From the NCBI GenBank assembly GCA_003963225.1, contig RXKB01000004.1, positions 62,001 through 126,000 on the forward strand: a stretch of DNA of 64,000 bases, written 5' to 3'. Each line of letters opens with the position of its first letter. Position 1 is the first letter of the stretch. Source of the stretch: Candidatus Babelota bacterium (GTDB lineage: Bacteria > Babelota > Babeliae > Babelales > Vermiphilaceae). Made by a program: the position numbers and the translations under genes. The notes beneath the pieces were generated by a model, which was given only the letters and a program-made list of their open reading frames with translations, was not told the DNA's origin and did not search any database. Below are positions 54,972-64,000 of the stretch, one piece after another.

Positions 54972-56708
54972 TCAACTAATCATGCTTTTTAAATTATATT
55001 TTTTTATTATCAACTCAATCATCTGTATAGTATTATCAATTTCATCAGGTACCATATGTACTTTCTTTAAATCTTTTAGAAAGGCTTTATAAGCATTTCT
55101 GGATAATAAGCAAGAAGCAGATTTTTTTGCATAATACTTTAAAAAAAACAACTTGCCTTTGCTATAATTAATTTTATCTTTATTGATTGAATATTTATCT
55201 GTACCATCTATTATACATTCTTGCATATCAATTAATATGGTATGGAGTGGTTCATAATTTGTATGTCGCGCAAATATGTACATACACCGTATAGTTTTAT
55301 AAGCAGCATAAACTAATCCAAGCGCAGGCATAATTGCAATAACCTTTAAAATAAGATCTATCTCATGACTCATATTTAAAAATGTTAATAACGTATCTGA
55401 CTTAGCGCTTAAAAGCTTGTACAAAGCGTATCCTGCAATTTGATTAGTTTGAAAAAATATTTTTTTTTCTTCTTCGGTCCATTCAACAGCAGTAGGAATA
55501 GCTACCTGCATATTTTTTGATTCAAATTCCAAAGGATTTGATGTAAACAATTTCCATAACAATTGATACCCTTTAAGATCATTCTTAGGCCACTTATATG
55601 GCACAACTATCTCTATATCAAAATTGAATGGCAACTTATCATAACCTCGAGATGCCAACTCAAAAGCATCACGATGATCTTGATTATAAACTTGAACCAA
55701 AGAATCAAATCTTTCAGGGTAATTACCTGCTATATCTAACGGAACGCCAAACAACACATTGCCCAACTGTTTAAACGGCAATACAACATGCTTTTTAAAA
55801 GATTTAATAAAATTTTGTTCATACTGAACCAAATGATGCTCTTGTATAAAATTATTAAGCAAACTGATTGCATTATTTTTTTGCCTAAACAAAAGATATC
55901 CCAACCCAAAACCAATAAAGTAATGCAACCAATACCGTTCAAGATGATTTGGTACACTATGTTCTTTGATACGCTTTAGCAAAAGGTCTTCCGTATACTT
56001 TAGATCATCTGCAAGCATAGATAGCGCATTCACACAAGATAACTGCTGCATATTATTATCATTATTTTTTGCTCTACAGTTAATATAATATAACCTCACT
56101 TCTTGTACTACTTTACTTATATTTTCCAAGGAAACATCTTTGCTGTCATTCAATAGTAAAGAACTATAATTTATTAAACTGCCAAGTTTAATTGTGTATT
56201 CTTCTAACATTCTTTCAAGTATGAGCAGGTGTTCATGTATTTCATCGTTAGCAGATTGTTTAGCAAACCATTTTAGTGGGTTTTTATAGCACGCATACAG
56301 CCAAGGGTGTTCATACTGATACGACCAATATGATATTGCTTTTTGTATAGTCAACATTACATGCGCATATTTATATTGCAAAGAAACAATACTTAATCGA
56401 CAGATTTCTTGAAAAAATAAGCAAGTAACATACTTATAATGATCCCCCAATTCTGCAGTTGTAATTGCGTTTAAAACTTGATTACATTCGCTTGCATATT
56501 CTTGTACAAAATACGCTGATGCATACAATTCATATTGCTCAATTAAAAATTGAAGTGTATTGACTGCATGATGCTTGCTTTTTAGAGTTGCAAACTCTTT
56601 TTTAATATTGTATATCGGATTATGAACACGAGCGTGTACCGTTGTACTAAATTGCGCAATACAAACAAACAAAATGTTACTAATAACCTGCTTAATATAT
56701 TTACCCAT
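54972..56708 (-). CDS. Exported, mostly helical protein of unknown function
   Basis: This 578-residue protein has a signal peptide (QVISNILFVCIAQFSTTVHA, cleavage before RVHN) and a long helical body rich in Tyr, Leu and Cys. Around residues 455-480 a hydrophobic helix (LILKVIAIMPALGLVYAAY) could cross a membrane. TPR-like spacing is possible but I cannot align repeats. It starts 6 bases after the preceding stop codon, in the same run as mnmA and the phosphatidyltransferase gene. No family is recognised. Confidence 0.65.
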   Translation of the reverse strand: MGKYIKQVISNILFVCIAQFSTTVHARVHNPIYNIKKEFATLKSKHHAVNTLQFLIEQYELYASAYFVQEYASECNQVLNAITTAELGDHYKYVTCLFFQEICRLSIVSLQYKYAHVMLTIQKAISYWSYQYEHPWLYACYKNPLKWFAKQSANDEIHEHLLILERMLEEYTIKLGSLINYSSLLLNDSKDVSLENISKVVQEVRLYYINCRAKNNDNNMQQLSCVNALSMLADDLKYTEDLLLKRIKEHSVPNHLERYWLHYFIGFGLGYLLFRQKNNAISLLNNFIQEHHLVQYEQNFIKSFKKHVVLPFKQLGNVLFGVPLDIAGNYPERFDSLVQVYNQDHRDAFELASRGYDKLPFNFDIEIVVPYKWPKNDLKGYQLLWKLFTSNPLEFESKNMQVAIPTAVEWTEEEKKIFFQTNQIAGYALYKLLSAKSDTLLTFLNMSHEIDLILKVIAIMPALGLVYAAYKTIRCMYIFARHTNYEPLHTILIDMQECIIDGTDKYSINKDKINYSKGKLFFLKYYAKKSASCLLSRNAYKAFLKDLKKVHMVPDEIDNTIQMIELIIKKYNLKSMIS

Positions 56709-56714
56709 ACTAAA

Positions 56715-57101
56715 TTAACATCCCTTAGCCTGGGTACTGCCATTATTAATTTTTAAAATAGTTACTAGTTCGGCAATATACCTTTCTAAGTTAGTCATTG
56801 CATTATTAACCATGGCAATATGTTCTTTATAAAGACTTTTAGATTTAGAATCCTTTTTTTTTGTGCATGCTTGCTTGTCGCCATCAACACAAGCTTCAAT
56901 ATGGGTATGTAACGCATCTAAAAGCTTTGCCATTGCATGCAACAATTGAGGAACTCTTTTTTCTAAATCAATTAAGTCAGAAAGCAAATCTTTCGGTTTT
57001 ATCGATTTATCAAACACAGAAACATTTTTTTGTATAACAAACTGTTGTCCAATAATAATAACACCCGTCATAATTAATAAAACTATAAAAACTTTTTTCA
57101 T
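56715..57101 (-). CDS. Small membrane-anchored protein of unknown function
   Basis: This 128-residue protein has an N-terminal hydrophobic helix (VFIVLLIMTGVIIIG) that serves as signal peptide or anchor, then a helical charged domain with two Cys in a short loop (EACVDGDKQACTKK) and a Cys near its end. The start at 57101 is the first ATG; a GTG four codons upstream is possible. It lies between the phosphatidyltransferase gene and the 54972-56708 gene with very small gaps, suggesting joint expression. Confidence 0.58.
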   Translation of the reverse strand: MKKVFIVLLIMTGVIIIGQQFVIQKNVSVFDKSIKPKDLLSDLIDLEKRVPQLLHAMAKLLDALHTHIEACVDGDKQACTKKKDSKSKSLYKEHIAMVNNAMTNLERYIAELVTILKINNGSTQAKGC

Positions 57102-57115
57102 CGAAATATCCACTT

Positions 57116-57691
57116 TTATTTTCTATTTTGATATTCATTTATATAGCAATACGCCACAATAAAATACTGATAAAAACTTGCATATGCAACAAATGCAACA
57201 AATGCGCAACAATATTGTACACCATAAAATGGAATTTTTTTAATATACATATATAAAAAAACAGTAATTAATATAACATACAAAGCCATAGTACATTTCC
57301 CCAATAATAATGGCTTTATTTCAAAATGATGAATATAAAAATAAATATAAATAGCCCCCATAAGCTGTGCTATTTCTTTGATACTAATAGCAACTAAAAA
57401 CCAAAAAGGAATTGCAAAAGTAGCGTGGTTAAAAATAACCAAAGAAAAAAGTGTTGAAACAATCATAATCTTATCAACACAAGCATCAAGAGCTGCTCCA
57501 AAAAAGGTACACTCATTAAATCTTCGTGCAACAAAACCGTCAATACCATCTGTAGCTGCTGCAAATATAAAAAAGCAAAAAGCCATGGTCCATTGTTGTA
57601 TTGCTATAGCAGATATAACGGGTACCACACATAAAAGTCGACCGCATGTTATCAACGTTGCGTAAGTATATTTTTGTTTCAAATGTATCAT
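57116..57691 (-). CDS. pgsA: CDP-alcohol phosphatidyltransferase (phosphatidylglycerophosphate synthase type)
   Basis: These integral membrane enzymes transfer a phosphatidyl group from CDP-diacylglycerol to an alcohol. The 191-residue protein keeps the full signature D-G-x2-A-R-x8-G-x3-D-x3-D: it reads DGIDGFVARR, then G, D and D at the right spacing (about residues 45-70), within a set of membrane helices. Length and position fit PgsA, which makes the precursor of phosphatidylglycerol. The alcohol acceptor cannot be proved from sequence. mnmA lies 49 bases upstream. Confidence 0.82.
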   Translation of the reverse strand: MIHLKQKYTYATLITCGRLLCVVPVISAIAIQQWTMAFCFFIFAAATDGIDGFVARRFNECTFFGAALDACVDKIMIVSTLFSLVIFNHATFAIPFWFLVAISIKEIAQLMGAIYIYFYIHHFEIKPLLLGKCTMALYVILITVFLYMYIKKIPFYGVQYCCAFVAFVAYASFYQYFIVAYCYINEYQNRK

Positions 57692-57740
57692 AATTACTTG
57701 CTTGATATATAAAAAATAACAAAATGTTTCATACTGCTCT

Positions 57741-58802
57741 TTAATTTACTTGTATAATACCGGCGCCTAAACACTGATTATTATCATATATAACAACAAA
57801 CTGCCCACTCGCTATACCCTGATCCTCTTTATCTAATGTAACGTGCATCGTATTACTATCTATCGCACGTACAAATCCAGTAGTAAATGTAGGACCATGT
57901 CTTAATTTTAAAATATAACGACCATCTATTGGCCGCATTTGATTAATCCAATTACACGAGGTTGCTAAAAAAATCTGCTTATTTTTTTGGATTTTAGTAT
58001 AGTTACGGGAAATATATACCTCATGTGTATTTATATCCTTTGCCACAACATACCAAGGTCCTTGACCCAAGCCTATACCATGTCTTTGGCCAATAGTAAA
58101 AAACCAAGCGCCTTCGTGCTCACCTAGGCATTTGCCTGTTTCATATTCTATAAAAGAACCTTTACAAACACCTAAATGATGCTTTAAAAAATCTTTAAAT
58201 TTAATGTCCCCTAAAAAGCAGATGCCCTGAGAATCTCTTCTATCTTTATTCAATAAATCAAACTTATTTGCATATGCTCTCACCTCTGTTTTTGTAAGTC
58301 CACCAACAGGAAACATAGCCTTTTGTAGTTGCTTTTGTGTCAAATAAGAAAGAAAGTACGTTTGATCTTTTACCACATCAGCTGAAGTAATAAGCGATAC
58401 AACGCCCCGGGAATCTTTTGCGGTCTGGGCATAATGCCCAGTTACAACCGCATCAAACTGATGGCCTACTTTTTCTACAAAAAACCCAAATTTAATGTGC
58501 GTGTTACAAAAAACATCTGGATTAGGCGTGTAGCCTAATCGTGCCTGAGTAATAGTATATGATACAATCACTTCATGGTACTCTTTTTGAAGCGATACAA
58601 CGTGCAAAGGAACACTTGCTTGTTTGCAAATATGCTCAACAAAAGCAAGATCCTCCTGCCAAGGGCAATTTCCTAAATAAGCTAATTCATCTTCTAGCCA
58701 TATCTTCAAATAAAACGCAGTGACTGTATGGCCTTGCTCTTGGGCCAATCTAAGAGCAACAGCGCTATCCACACCACCTGACACTAAGACTGCAAGATTC
58801 AT
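57741..58802 (-). CDS. mnmA: tRNA-specific 2-thiouridylase MnmA
   Basis: MnmA inserts sulfur at U34 of tRNA-Lys, -Glu and -Gln. The 353-residue protein has the PP-loop VLVSGGVDSAVAL near the start, the first catalytic Cys in TPNPDVFCNTHIKF (about residue 106), GHYAQT, DQTYFLSYL, the second Cys in DSQGICFLG (about residue 200), and the C-terminal RHGPTF segment. It is of normal length. It is the first gene of a minus-strand run and is divergent from argS. Confidence 0.95.
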   Translation of the reverse strand: MNLAVLVSGGVDSAVALRLAQEQGHTVTAFYLKIWLEDELAYLGNCPWQEDLAFVEHICKQASVPLHVVSLQKEYHEVIVSYTITQARLGYTPNPDVFCNTHIKFGFFVEKVGHQFDAVVTGHYAQTAKDSRGVVSLITSADVVKDQTYFLSYLTQKQLQKAMFPVGGLTKTEVRAYANKFDLLNKDRRDSQGICFLGDIKFKDFLKHHLGVCKGSFIEYETGKCLGEHEGAWFFTIGQRHGIGLGQGPWYVVAKDINTHEVYISRNYTKIQKNKQIFLATSCNWINQMRPIDGRYILKLRHGPTFTTGFVRAIDSNTMHVTLDKEDQGIASGQFVVIYDNNQCLGAGIIQVN

Positions 58803-58940
58803 TCTATTACAACCTGTTTTACTAATTATATTGGTATAACCTATGCGTTACTAGCTTTTAGTATACAATATTTACTTAAATTAGATATCAAGATTGTAGT
58901 AATTTCAATTTGTTAAAATTTTTATTAAATTTGACTTTCT

Positions 58941-58995
58941 TTTTATTTATTTAATTAAAAAGTATTTCAATTATTTTTTAATTAAATAAATAAAA
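58941..58995. repeat. 21-bp perfect AT-only inverted repeat between divergent genes
   Basis: Arms 58941-58961 and 58975-58995 are perfectly complementary, made only of A and T, around a 13-base centre. It lies in the 321-base gap between the divergent mnmA and argS genes. It has no T-tract placement that fits a terminator for either gene, so a cruciform or protein-binding dyad is possible. I see nothing else in the gap. Confidence 0.6.
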
Positions 58996-59123
58996 CAGAT
59001 GATCCACTGATTTGGTAACCAAAATACACTAAGAAGCTTTATCAAATAGATGACAATCAAGAGCATACAAAGTATACTTGTTGCATTAACATAATATGGT
59101 ACTTGGCACTAGGAAATAAAAAA

Positions 59124-60776
59124 ATGAATATGCTCGCTACATTGCAAGATGCGTTTAGTCAATTTATTATAAAAAAGTTTTCTGCTTCAGACGAACTTAT
59201 AAAACAATGTCAATTGATTCTGAATACAGATCAGCAAAGACAAGCTTTTGGAGACCTTTCTACATCAGCCGCTTTGATTATTGCCAAAAAATGTGGCCAG
59301 TCACCAATGCAAATCGCTAATGAATGCATAAAAGAGTTTTCACATCAATTTGTTAAAGATATTGCTATAGCAAGACCAGGATTTTTAAATATTTCTTTAA
59401 CAGACCAAGCATTTAGTTTATTAACGCAAGAGCTATTTGAACAACGTGCTGCATATTTTAAACCAGGCTTTCCTATACCAAAAACAAAAGTTTCACTTGA
59501 ATTTGTAAGCGCTAACCCTACAGGTCCTTTGCACTTTGGTCATGGCCGCGGCGGTATTATTGGTGATGTTCTTGGCAATATTTTTACTTTTTTTGGTTAT
59601 GCAACAACAAAAGAATTTTATATTAATGATGCAGGCACTCAAATAGATAAGCTCGGCATGTCTCTTGTCGTCAGATGTCAACAAATATTGGGTATCGAAA
59701 CAGCCATGCCTGAAGATGGATACCATGGTGAATACCTAAAAGAGCTTGCCAAACAATGTATCTCAGAACATGGTAATCACGTGCTAGAAAAATCAGAAGA
59801 ATTTTTCAAACAATACGCACAAGATCATTTACTTTCTCATATTAAAAATACTCTTCAGGAATATGGGATAGTTTTTGATATTTTTTTTTCAGAAAAAAAT
59901 CTGCACACAAGCAATGCGATTAATCACATAATAGACGTTCTACTGCAAAAAAAATTAATATATGAACACGAAGGCGCCCTTTGGCTTGCTTCAACAAAAT
60001 TTGGCGATGACAAAGATCGCGTTGTAAAAAAAGCGACTGGTGAATGGACATACGTTGCTGCAGATATCGCTTATCTGAAAAATAAAGCTGATAGAGGGTT
60101 TAATAATATTATTATGGTCTTAGGGCACGATCACCACAGCTACAGTACTCGTCTTCAAGCGGTACGCGCAGCACTTGAAATCGAGGCTAAGCTTGACATT
60201 ATTCTGTATCAGCTTGTAAAAATTAAAGACAACGGAAAAGAAGTCCGCATGTCAAAGCGCAAAGGAACAATGATTTATCTTGAAGATATAATTGAAGCCG
60301 CCGGAAAAGATGTTGCTCGTTTTTTTTACCTACACCGTAAAGCTGATGCTCAATTAGATTTTGACATTGAGTTAGCGCTAAAAAAAACAGAAGAAAATCC
60401 AGTATACTATATTCAATATGCGTATGTTCGTATTACTAGTATTATAAATAATGCAATAGATCTTATGCCTGTGATAGTCAATTTCAATCAGCAAGACGCA
60501 TTGCACATTACAAATAACGAACATCAGCTTATTAAAAAAATAGCTTCTTTAAAAAACGTACTCGAATCTATTGTTGAACATTATCAAATACATACGCTTA
60601 CTTACTATTTGGTAGAACTTGCGCAACATTTTCACACATATTATGGTAATGTAAAAATAATTGATCTTGCCGATACACAAAAAACAAAAGCCCGCTTATT
60701 GCTTTTGGTTATTTTAAAACGTACATTAGGTATTGGTCTTGATCTACTAGGAATAAGCAAACCTGAACGAATGTAA
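59124..60776 (+). CDS. argS: Arginyl-tRNA synthetase
   Basis: ArgRS charges tRNA-Arg. The 550-residue protein has the N-terminal Add1 domain (DLSTSAALIIAKKCGQSP), the class I HIGH motif as ANPTGPLHFGHGRG, EFYINDAGTQIDKLG, the KMSKS-like RMSKRKGTM, and the C-terminal DALR domain ending LGIGLDLLGISKPERM. The start at 59124 has AGGAAA upstream; an in-frame TTG seven codons earlier is not needed. It stands alone upstream of unknown exported genes. Confidence 0.96.
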   Translation: MNMLATLQDAFSQFIIKKFSASDELIKQCQLILNTDQQRQAFGDLSTSAALIIAKKCGQSPMQIANECIKEFSHQFVKDIAIARPGFLNISLTDQAFSLLTQELFEQRAAYFKPGFPIPKTKVSLEFVSANPTGPLHFGHGRGGIIGDVLGNIFTFFGYATTKEFYINDAGTQIDKLGMSLVVRCQQILGIETAMPEDGYHGEYLKELAKQCISEHGNHVLEKSEEFFKQYAQDHLLSHIKNTLQEYGIVFDIFFSEKNLHTSNAINHIIDVLLQKKLIYEHEGALWLASTKFGDDKDRVVKKATGEWTYVAADIAYLKNKADRGFNNIIMVLGHDHHSYSTRLQAVRAALEIEAKLDIILYQLVKIKDNGKEVRMSKRKGTMIYLEDIIEAAGKDVARFFYLHRKADAQLDFDIELALKKTEENPVYYIQYAYVRITSIINNAIDLMPVIVNFNQQDALHITNNEHQLIKKIASLKNVLESIVEHYQIHTLTYYLVELAQHFHTYYGNVKIIDLADTQKTKARLLLLVILKRTLGIGLDLLGISKPERM

Positions 60777-60819
60777 TGACAAAAAAGTAATAAAAAAGTA
60801 CCTTCTAATAAAAGTTAAC

Positions 60820-61866
60820 ATGAACAATACCAACAAAAATTTCTTTATTGGATGCATTTTTATTTTGTATATCGGTACACTCTTTTCTTCTAACCCTTTG
60901 CAAGAAAACCAAAACCCCCTTGCAAAATGGTTTCCTATAGAAAAAGCTTATAAAAATGTAAGACTTTGTTCAACACAATATAATGATCAATTATTAAAGC
61001 GAACAGAACAATTATTAAAAGATACCCAATGGCGCACTTATGGTTTTTGCCTTCGAGGAATAGTTGAAGATGACGACGAAGATCCTCGCATTGCTGTTGT
61101 TACGCCTCAACCAGGAACTGCTTTAAGTTTTGAAATTTATTCTTTTTCATCAGAAAGATTTGGCATATTGATAGGATCAATAGCTATGGATCCTACATTT
61201 AAAGACGGTATGTTATTAAAAAAAACAACTACAAAAGATCTAACCGGTTTTTGGTTTACAAGATTTTATCGGACCAAGATAAACAACATTTTGATTCAAC
61301 CATCCTGTTCTTTTTGGGGTCCCTTTTTTGAAAAACCAACAAAGGTTTGTTGTTTGTTTTTCACTAGCTTAAAAAATTACAAAAACAACAAAACGTTACG
61401 TAACAATAGATTTAATATGGATTACCCTCCATACACCATCTTTTATTATAATCTTTTTATACATGGATATGCATATTATGTGCCTTGTTATATCGCTTAC
61501 TCACCCCTTAAAGAATCATTATTAAAAGGTAAGACAAGTAAATATTTTGCATTAGTATTAGCTATTTTTTTCCCTTACAAAGACACGAATGCAAAAAAAA
61601 TATTTTTGACTTATTACTATACCATTGAACAACTTCAAGCATTGCAAAATTATTTAAATGGTATGCGCAATAGCGATCATTCAATAAACCCTCCCGCAAC
61701 AATTTATCAATACATTACTAATCAAAATTTGTATTCCTTACTTATGTATTTCTTACGTACCACTAAAAATCTACCGACAAATAACTCTTTTTATAAGCAA
61801 ATAAATAATAAAATGAACTATCTTATAAGAAACTATAATCCTGCATTTGTACCATTTTATTATTAA
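60820..61866 (+). CDS. Exported protein of unknown function
   Basis: This 348-residue protein has a signal peptide (FFIGCIFILYIGTLFSS) and a mixed, aromatic-rich mature part with many Tyr and Asn. Segments such as ALSFEIYSFSSERFGILIGSIAM look beta-rich, while the end is helical. No motif I can name. It starts 43 bases after argS and may be read from the same transcript; no terminator is visible between them. Confidence 0.62.
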   Translation: MNNTNKNFFIGCIFILYIGTLFSSNPLQENQNPLAKWFPIEKAYKNVRLCSTQYNDQLLKRTEQLLKDTQWRTYGFCLRGIVEDDDEDPRIAVVTPQPGTALSFEIYSFSSERFGILIGSIAMDPTFKDGMLLKKTTTKDLTGFWFTRFYRTKINNILIQPSCSFWGPFFEKPTKVCCLFFTSLKNYKNNKTLRNNRFNMDYPPYTIFYYNLFIHGYAYYVPCYIAYSPLKESLLKGKTSKYFALVLAIFFPYKDTNAKKIFLTYYYTIEQLQALQNYLNGMRNSDHSINPPATIYQYITNQNLYSLLMYFLRTTKNLPTNNSFYKQINNKMNYLIRNYNPAFVPFYY

Positions 61867-61954
61867 ACAATGTTTATTATCAAATCATATATAGCTTCAT
61901 TAAAAACTATACATATCAAGCATTTGCCTTCTAAATAAGAATTGCAAAAAAAAG

Positions 61955-61984
61955 TTGAATATTACAAATAGAAAATGTTATAAT
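61955..61984 (+). promoter_or_regulatory. Sigma-70-type promoter
   Basis: TTGAAT (61955-61960), an 18-base spacer and TATAAT (61979-61984) lie about 85 bases before the start codon at 62071. Confidence 0.6.
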
Positions 61985-62070
61985 GGTTTTTACTGAGCAA
62001 AAGGCCGAAAAAAATGGCTTTACTTTGTAATCTTTTGAACCAGAGTACGTTACTAATAGAAAGGATACCC

Positions 62071-62868
62071 ATGAAAATAAAAGTATTAAGCTTACTTTTA
62101 TTAGTATGTATTACATGCAATATACAAAGCTTCGATAAAAGCTTATCAAATCAGCAACAGCAATTTTCATATTTTTGGCAAAAATCTTTAGATAAGAAAG
62201 CAAAATTTATACCAAAACGAATGACAGATATCGAAAAAGAACTACTGGCAAGTTACATTAAAAAAAAAATAAATGGCGCTCAAGGGCAAAATAACATAGA
62301 CCTTGTAGAAAAATACAAGCGTCTTGATGCAGTTTTATCAAAATTAATTTCAGATGATTTAAGCACCGATTCTTTAAAAGACGAAAAGATATACACTGAT
62401 TACTTTAATCTCGTTATTGCGGAACTTGAATCTTTGGGCGAAAATACTCAACTTATACTGCAAACAACAGGATTACGTCAAAGACTACTTGAAGGCAAGC
62501 TAGAAAAAGCACCTTGGTTTGTAAAAGAAATTGCAGGATTAGCTTGGTTATTTGAACAAGACGCAAAACAAGCAGCACTTAATAAAAAACGAATAGACAA
62601 AGGGCTACAAGCACTACGTCCATCACAATCACAATGGCCTAAGCCTAAAGATAAAGCATTATATATTATCAGCCTGGTAGATCAAATAGAAAGAAATTAT
62701 CAACGTATAGATACTGAAGACTTGGCAACTATTATTGAAACATGTGAGCAATATTTAATTTCTTTTCTACCAGACATACCAGCGGTTTTAAAACGCATAA
62801 CTCAGGAAGCTATTAATAAATTACAAAAAATAAAAAATATCAGATCGATTTCACAATTAAAAGAATAA
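62071..62868 (+). CDS. Exported helical protein of unknown function, intact copy of a duplicated pair
   Basis: This 265-residue protein has a signal peptide (KIKVLSLLLLVCITCNIQS; the Cys leaves a lipoprotein possible) and an all-helical, charged mature part. The stretch YFNLVIAELESLGENTQLILQTTGLRQRLLEG recurs, broken by a stop codon, in the decayed copy just downstream. The start at 62071 has GAAAGGA upstream; an in-frame ATG 19 codons earlier lacks one. It has its own promoter. No family is recognised. Confidence 0.66.
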   Translation: MKIKVLSLLLLVCITCNIQSFDKSLSNQQQQFSYFWQKSLDKKAKFIPKRMTDIEKELLASYIKKKINGAQGQNNIDLVEKYKRLDAVLSKLISDDLSTDSLKDEKIYTDYFNLVIAELESLGENTQLILQTTGLRQRLLEGKLEKAPWFVKEIAGLAWLFEQDAKQAALNKKRIDKGLQALRPSQSQWPKPKDKALYIISLVDQIERNYQRIDTEDLATIIETCEQYLISFLPDIPAVLKRITQEAINKLQKIKNIRSISQLKE

Positions 62869-62942
62869 AATGTTACTACCTCATTATTATTCAATAGAAT
62901 CCAACATGCATTATATAAAAAGTACTTCCAACAATAGGATAT

Positions 62943-63665
62943 GTGCTCTTAATTGGGTTCAATACCGTACATAGTAATAAACACATAATTTTAAGTAAAA
63001 GCGAAGTTGCAAAATTAAAAGATTATTTAATAAAAACACGCGATAAAGCTAAAACCAAAATTGAGAAAGCAGATGCTCGTATTGGACAAATGCGTGAAGA
63101 AAAAATGGACTTACAAAGCGATGCAGTAAAAGCTGTTAGAGATGAAAAATACCGAACTCACGATATCGTCGATAGCAACAACAAGCTTTTAGACCAGCTG
63201 CGCACTGGCAAATATTTATATTCTCTTGTTATAGCTTAACTCAAATCACTCGGAACAAGCGCTCAAAATTTGCAAGCAACAGGCATACGAGCAAAACTAT
63301 TTGCAGGTGAACAAGTGCATCCATTATTAGTAGAAATTAACGCTATTCAACCTAATAAATCACCAGAAGAGCTTGATAACGCTTTTAAAAATATAAAATA
63401 TGCAAAGAAAATGATCAACGTATGAACTATATCTTAACCGATCTTTTAAATAAAGTGTTAAACAAACATAGAGAAATTATGAATAAAGTCTGCCTAAAAG
63501 TTAGCTCGACTAAAAGTTGGCATTGAAAGTATCGAAGCTTGGGTAGAGATATTTTAGAACGATCCTAAGTTAGCAAAAGTATTAAAAACACGTGTTATTG
63601 GTGACCCTGTAAAACGAACAAGAGCTTATACTACTATAGATAAAATTCGACAAGAACATGATTAA
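62943..63665 (+). pseudogene. Decayed duplicate of the preceding exported-protein gene
   Basis: The frame from 62943 encodes a helical charged segment ending LYSLVIA and then meets TAA at 63237. The same frame continues LKSLGTSAQNLQATGIRAKLFAGE, matching the intact neighbour (LVIAELESLGENTQ...TTGLRQRLLEG); the stop replaces its Glu codon. The frame then ends at TGA (63423-63425). Reading continues in another frame (NYILTDLLNKVLNKHREIMNK), returns to the first near 63500, crosses a TAG (IEAWVEIF then NDPKLAKVL) and ends near 63665. No signal peptide survives. This is ongoing gene decay; recoding is less likely given several lesions. Confidence 0.75.
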
Positions 63666-63743
63666 TAATCAAATGATACTCAAATCATTAATTGAGCAAT
63701 GGCTTACTTTATTTAAAAAGTAGTTAAAAACAATATTTGTATA

Positions 63744-63790
63744 TCAAAGAAGGGAAAAAGTTAATACACTTCTTCCCTTCTTTGAATTTT
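63744..63790 (+). terminator. Terminator upstream of tsf
   Basis: A perfect 13-bp stem (63744-63756 with 63773-63785; core CAAAGAAGGGAA) closes a 16-base loop and is followed by ATTTTTAA. It isolates tsf from the pseudogene transcript. Confidence 0.75.
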
Positions 63791-63947
63791 TAAAAACTGT
63801 GCTAAATCAATATATGTTTTTATAACACTAACATTTACAATATTGTCATCTAATAGGCTAGCTTAAAAATTGATTGTAAAAAATACTCATTATGGCAAAC
63901 TAATGCTAAACAACCATATATATTTCATCCTTTTAGGAGCCTATATA

Positions 63948-64000
63948 ATGATAAAAATAGACAAGGAACTGATACAAGAACTACGTGATCGCACTGGCCT
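63948..64000 (+). CDS. tsf: Elongation factor Ts, N-terminal fragment at window edge
   Basis: The last 53 bases encode MIKIDKELIQELRDRTG, which matches the EF-Ts opening (KELRERTGAGMMDCK in the family). EF-Ts recycles EF-Tu. AGGAG precedes the ATG. The gene continues beyond the window. It is 43 kb from rpsB, with which it usually forms an operon. Confidence 0.78.
   Translation, partial: MIKIDKELIQELRDRTG

Noticed and set aside
1..64000. CRISPR arrays, insertion sequences, prophage genes, rRNA, restriction-modification or toxin-antitoxin systems
   Set aside because: I looked for regularly spaced repeats, transposase or integrase motifs, methyltransferase/nuclease pairs and rRNA signatures and saw none; the two base methyltransferases present are rRNA-specific.

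Overview
The window is AT-rich bacterial chromosome, gene-dense on both strands, with no transposase, prophage, CRISPR array or rRNA. The best fit is an obligately intracellular, probably protist-associated bacterium of the Candidatus Dependentiae (TM6) type. This is an inference from content. There are two nucleotide-transporter-family (NTT, ATP/ADP translocase-like) carriers and only housekeeping metabolism. About fifteen exported proteins match no family I know, one exported protein carries an F-box-like segment, and one membrane AAA+ ATPase resembles mitochondrial ATAD3. No 16S gene is present to confirm placement.

Layout. 1-6.9 kb: unknown exported proteins, a stand-alone hexulose-phosphate-synthase-like enzyme, rsmG, a MATE transporter and the F-box-like protein. 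7-13.5 kb: gatC-gatA, a tandem pair of exported paralogues, a PAP2-family protein with an altered active site and a small lysine-rich lipoprotein. 13.6-19.5 kb: lon and the two NTT carriers. 19.5-23.8 kb: rpsB, tRNA-Ser(GGA), a short SRP RNA gene (ffs, not protein-coding), dnaX and der. 24.7-29.6 kb (minus strand): lysS-recJ-cmk and an FtsB-like gene followed by sodB. 29.7-34.2 kb: an S41 protease, then the ATAD3-like ATPase and a paralogue that has lost its Walker motifs. 34.4-40.6 kb (minus): ftsK, murF, rsmH, spoVG, tRNA-Gln(TTG) and a Maf protein. 41-46.5 kb: three tandem paralogous outer-membrane-type proteins with a shared FDL...LSRY(M/L)L signature. 46.5-54.9 kb: exported unknowns, a Ham1-like protein, grpE, a fourth, divergent barrel-like protein paired with a 934-residue exported protein, and ssb. 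55-58.8 kb (minus): mnmA, a pgsA-type synthase and two exported unknowns. 59-64 kb: argS, two exported unknowns, a decaying pseudogene copy of the second, and the start of tsf.

How the genes fit together. Translation, replication/repair and division functions are kept (GatCA feeds the tRNA-Gln encoded nearby; the SRP RNA serves the many exported proteins; RecJ, SSB and DnaX serve replication and repair). Energy or nucleotides are probably imported through the two NTT carriers. Much of the remaining coding space goes to envelope and secreted proteins, which are the likely host interface. The least explained parts are the ATPase/pseudo-ATPase pair, the barrel family, the exported F-box-like protein and the eroding gene copy before tsf.
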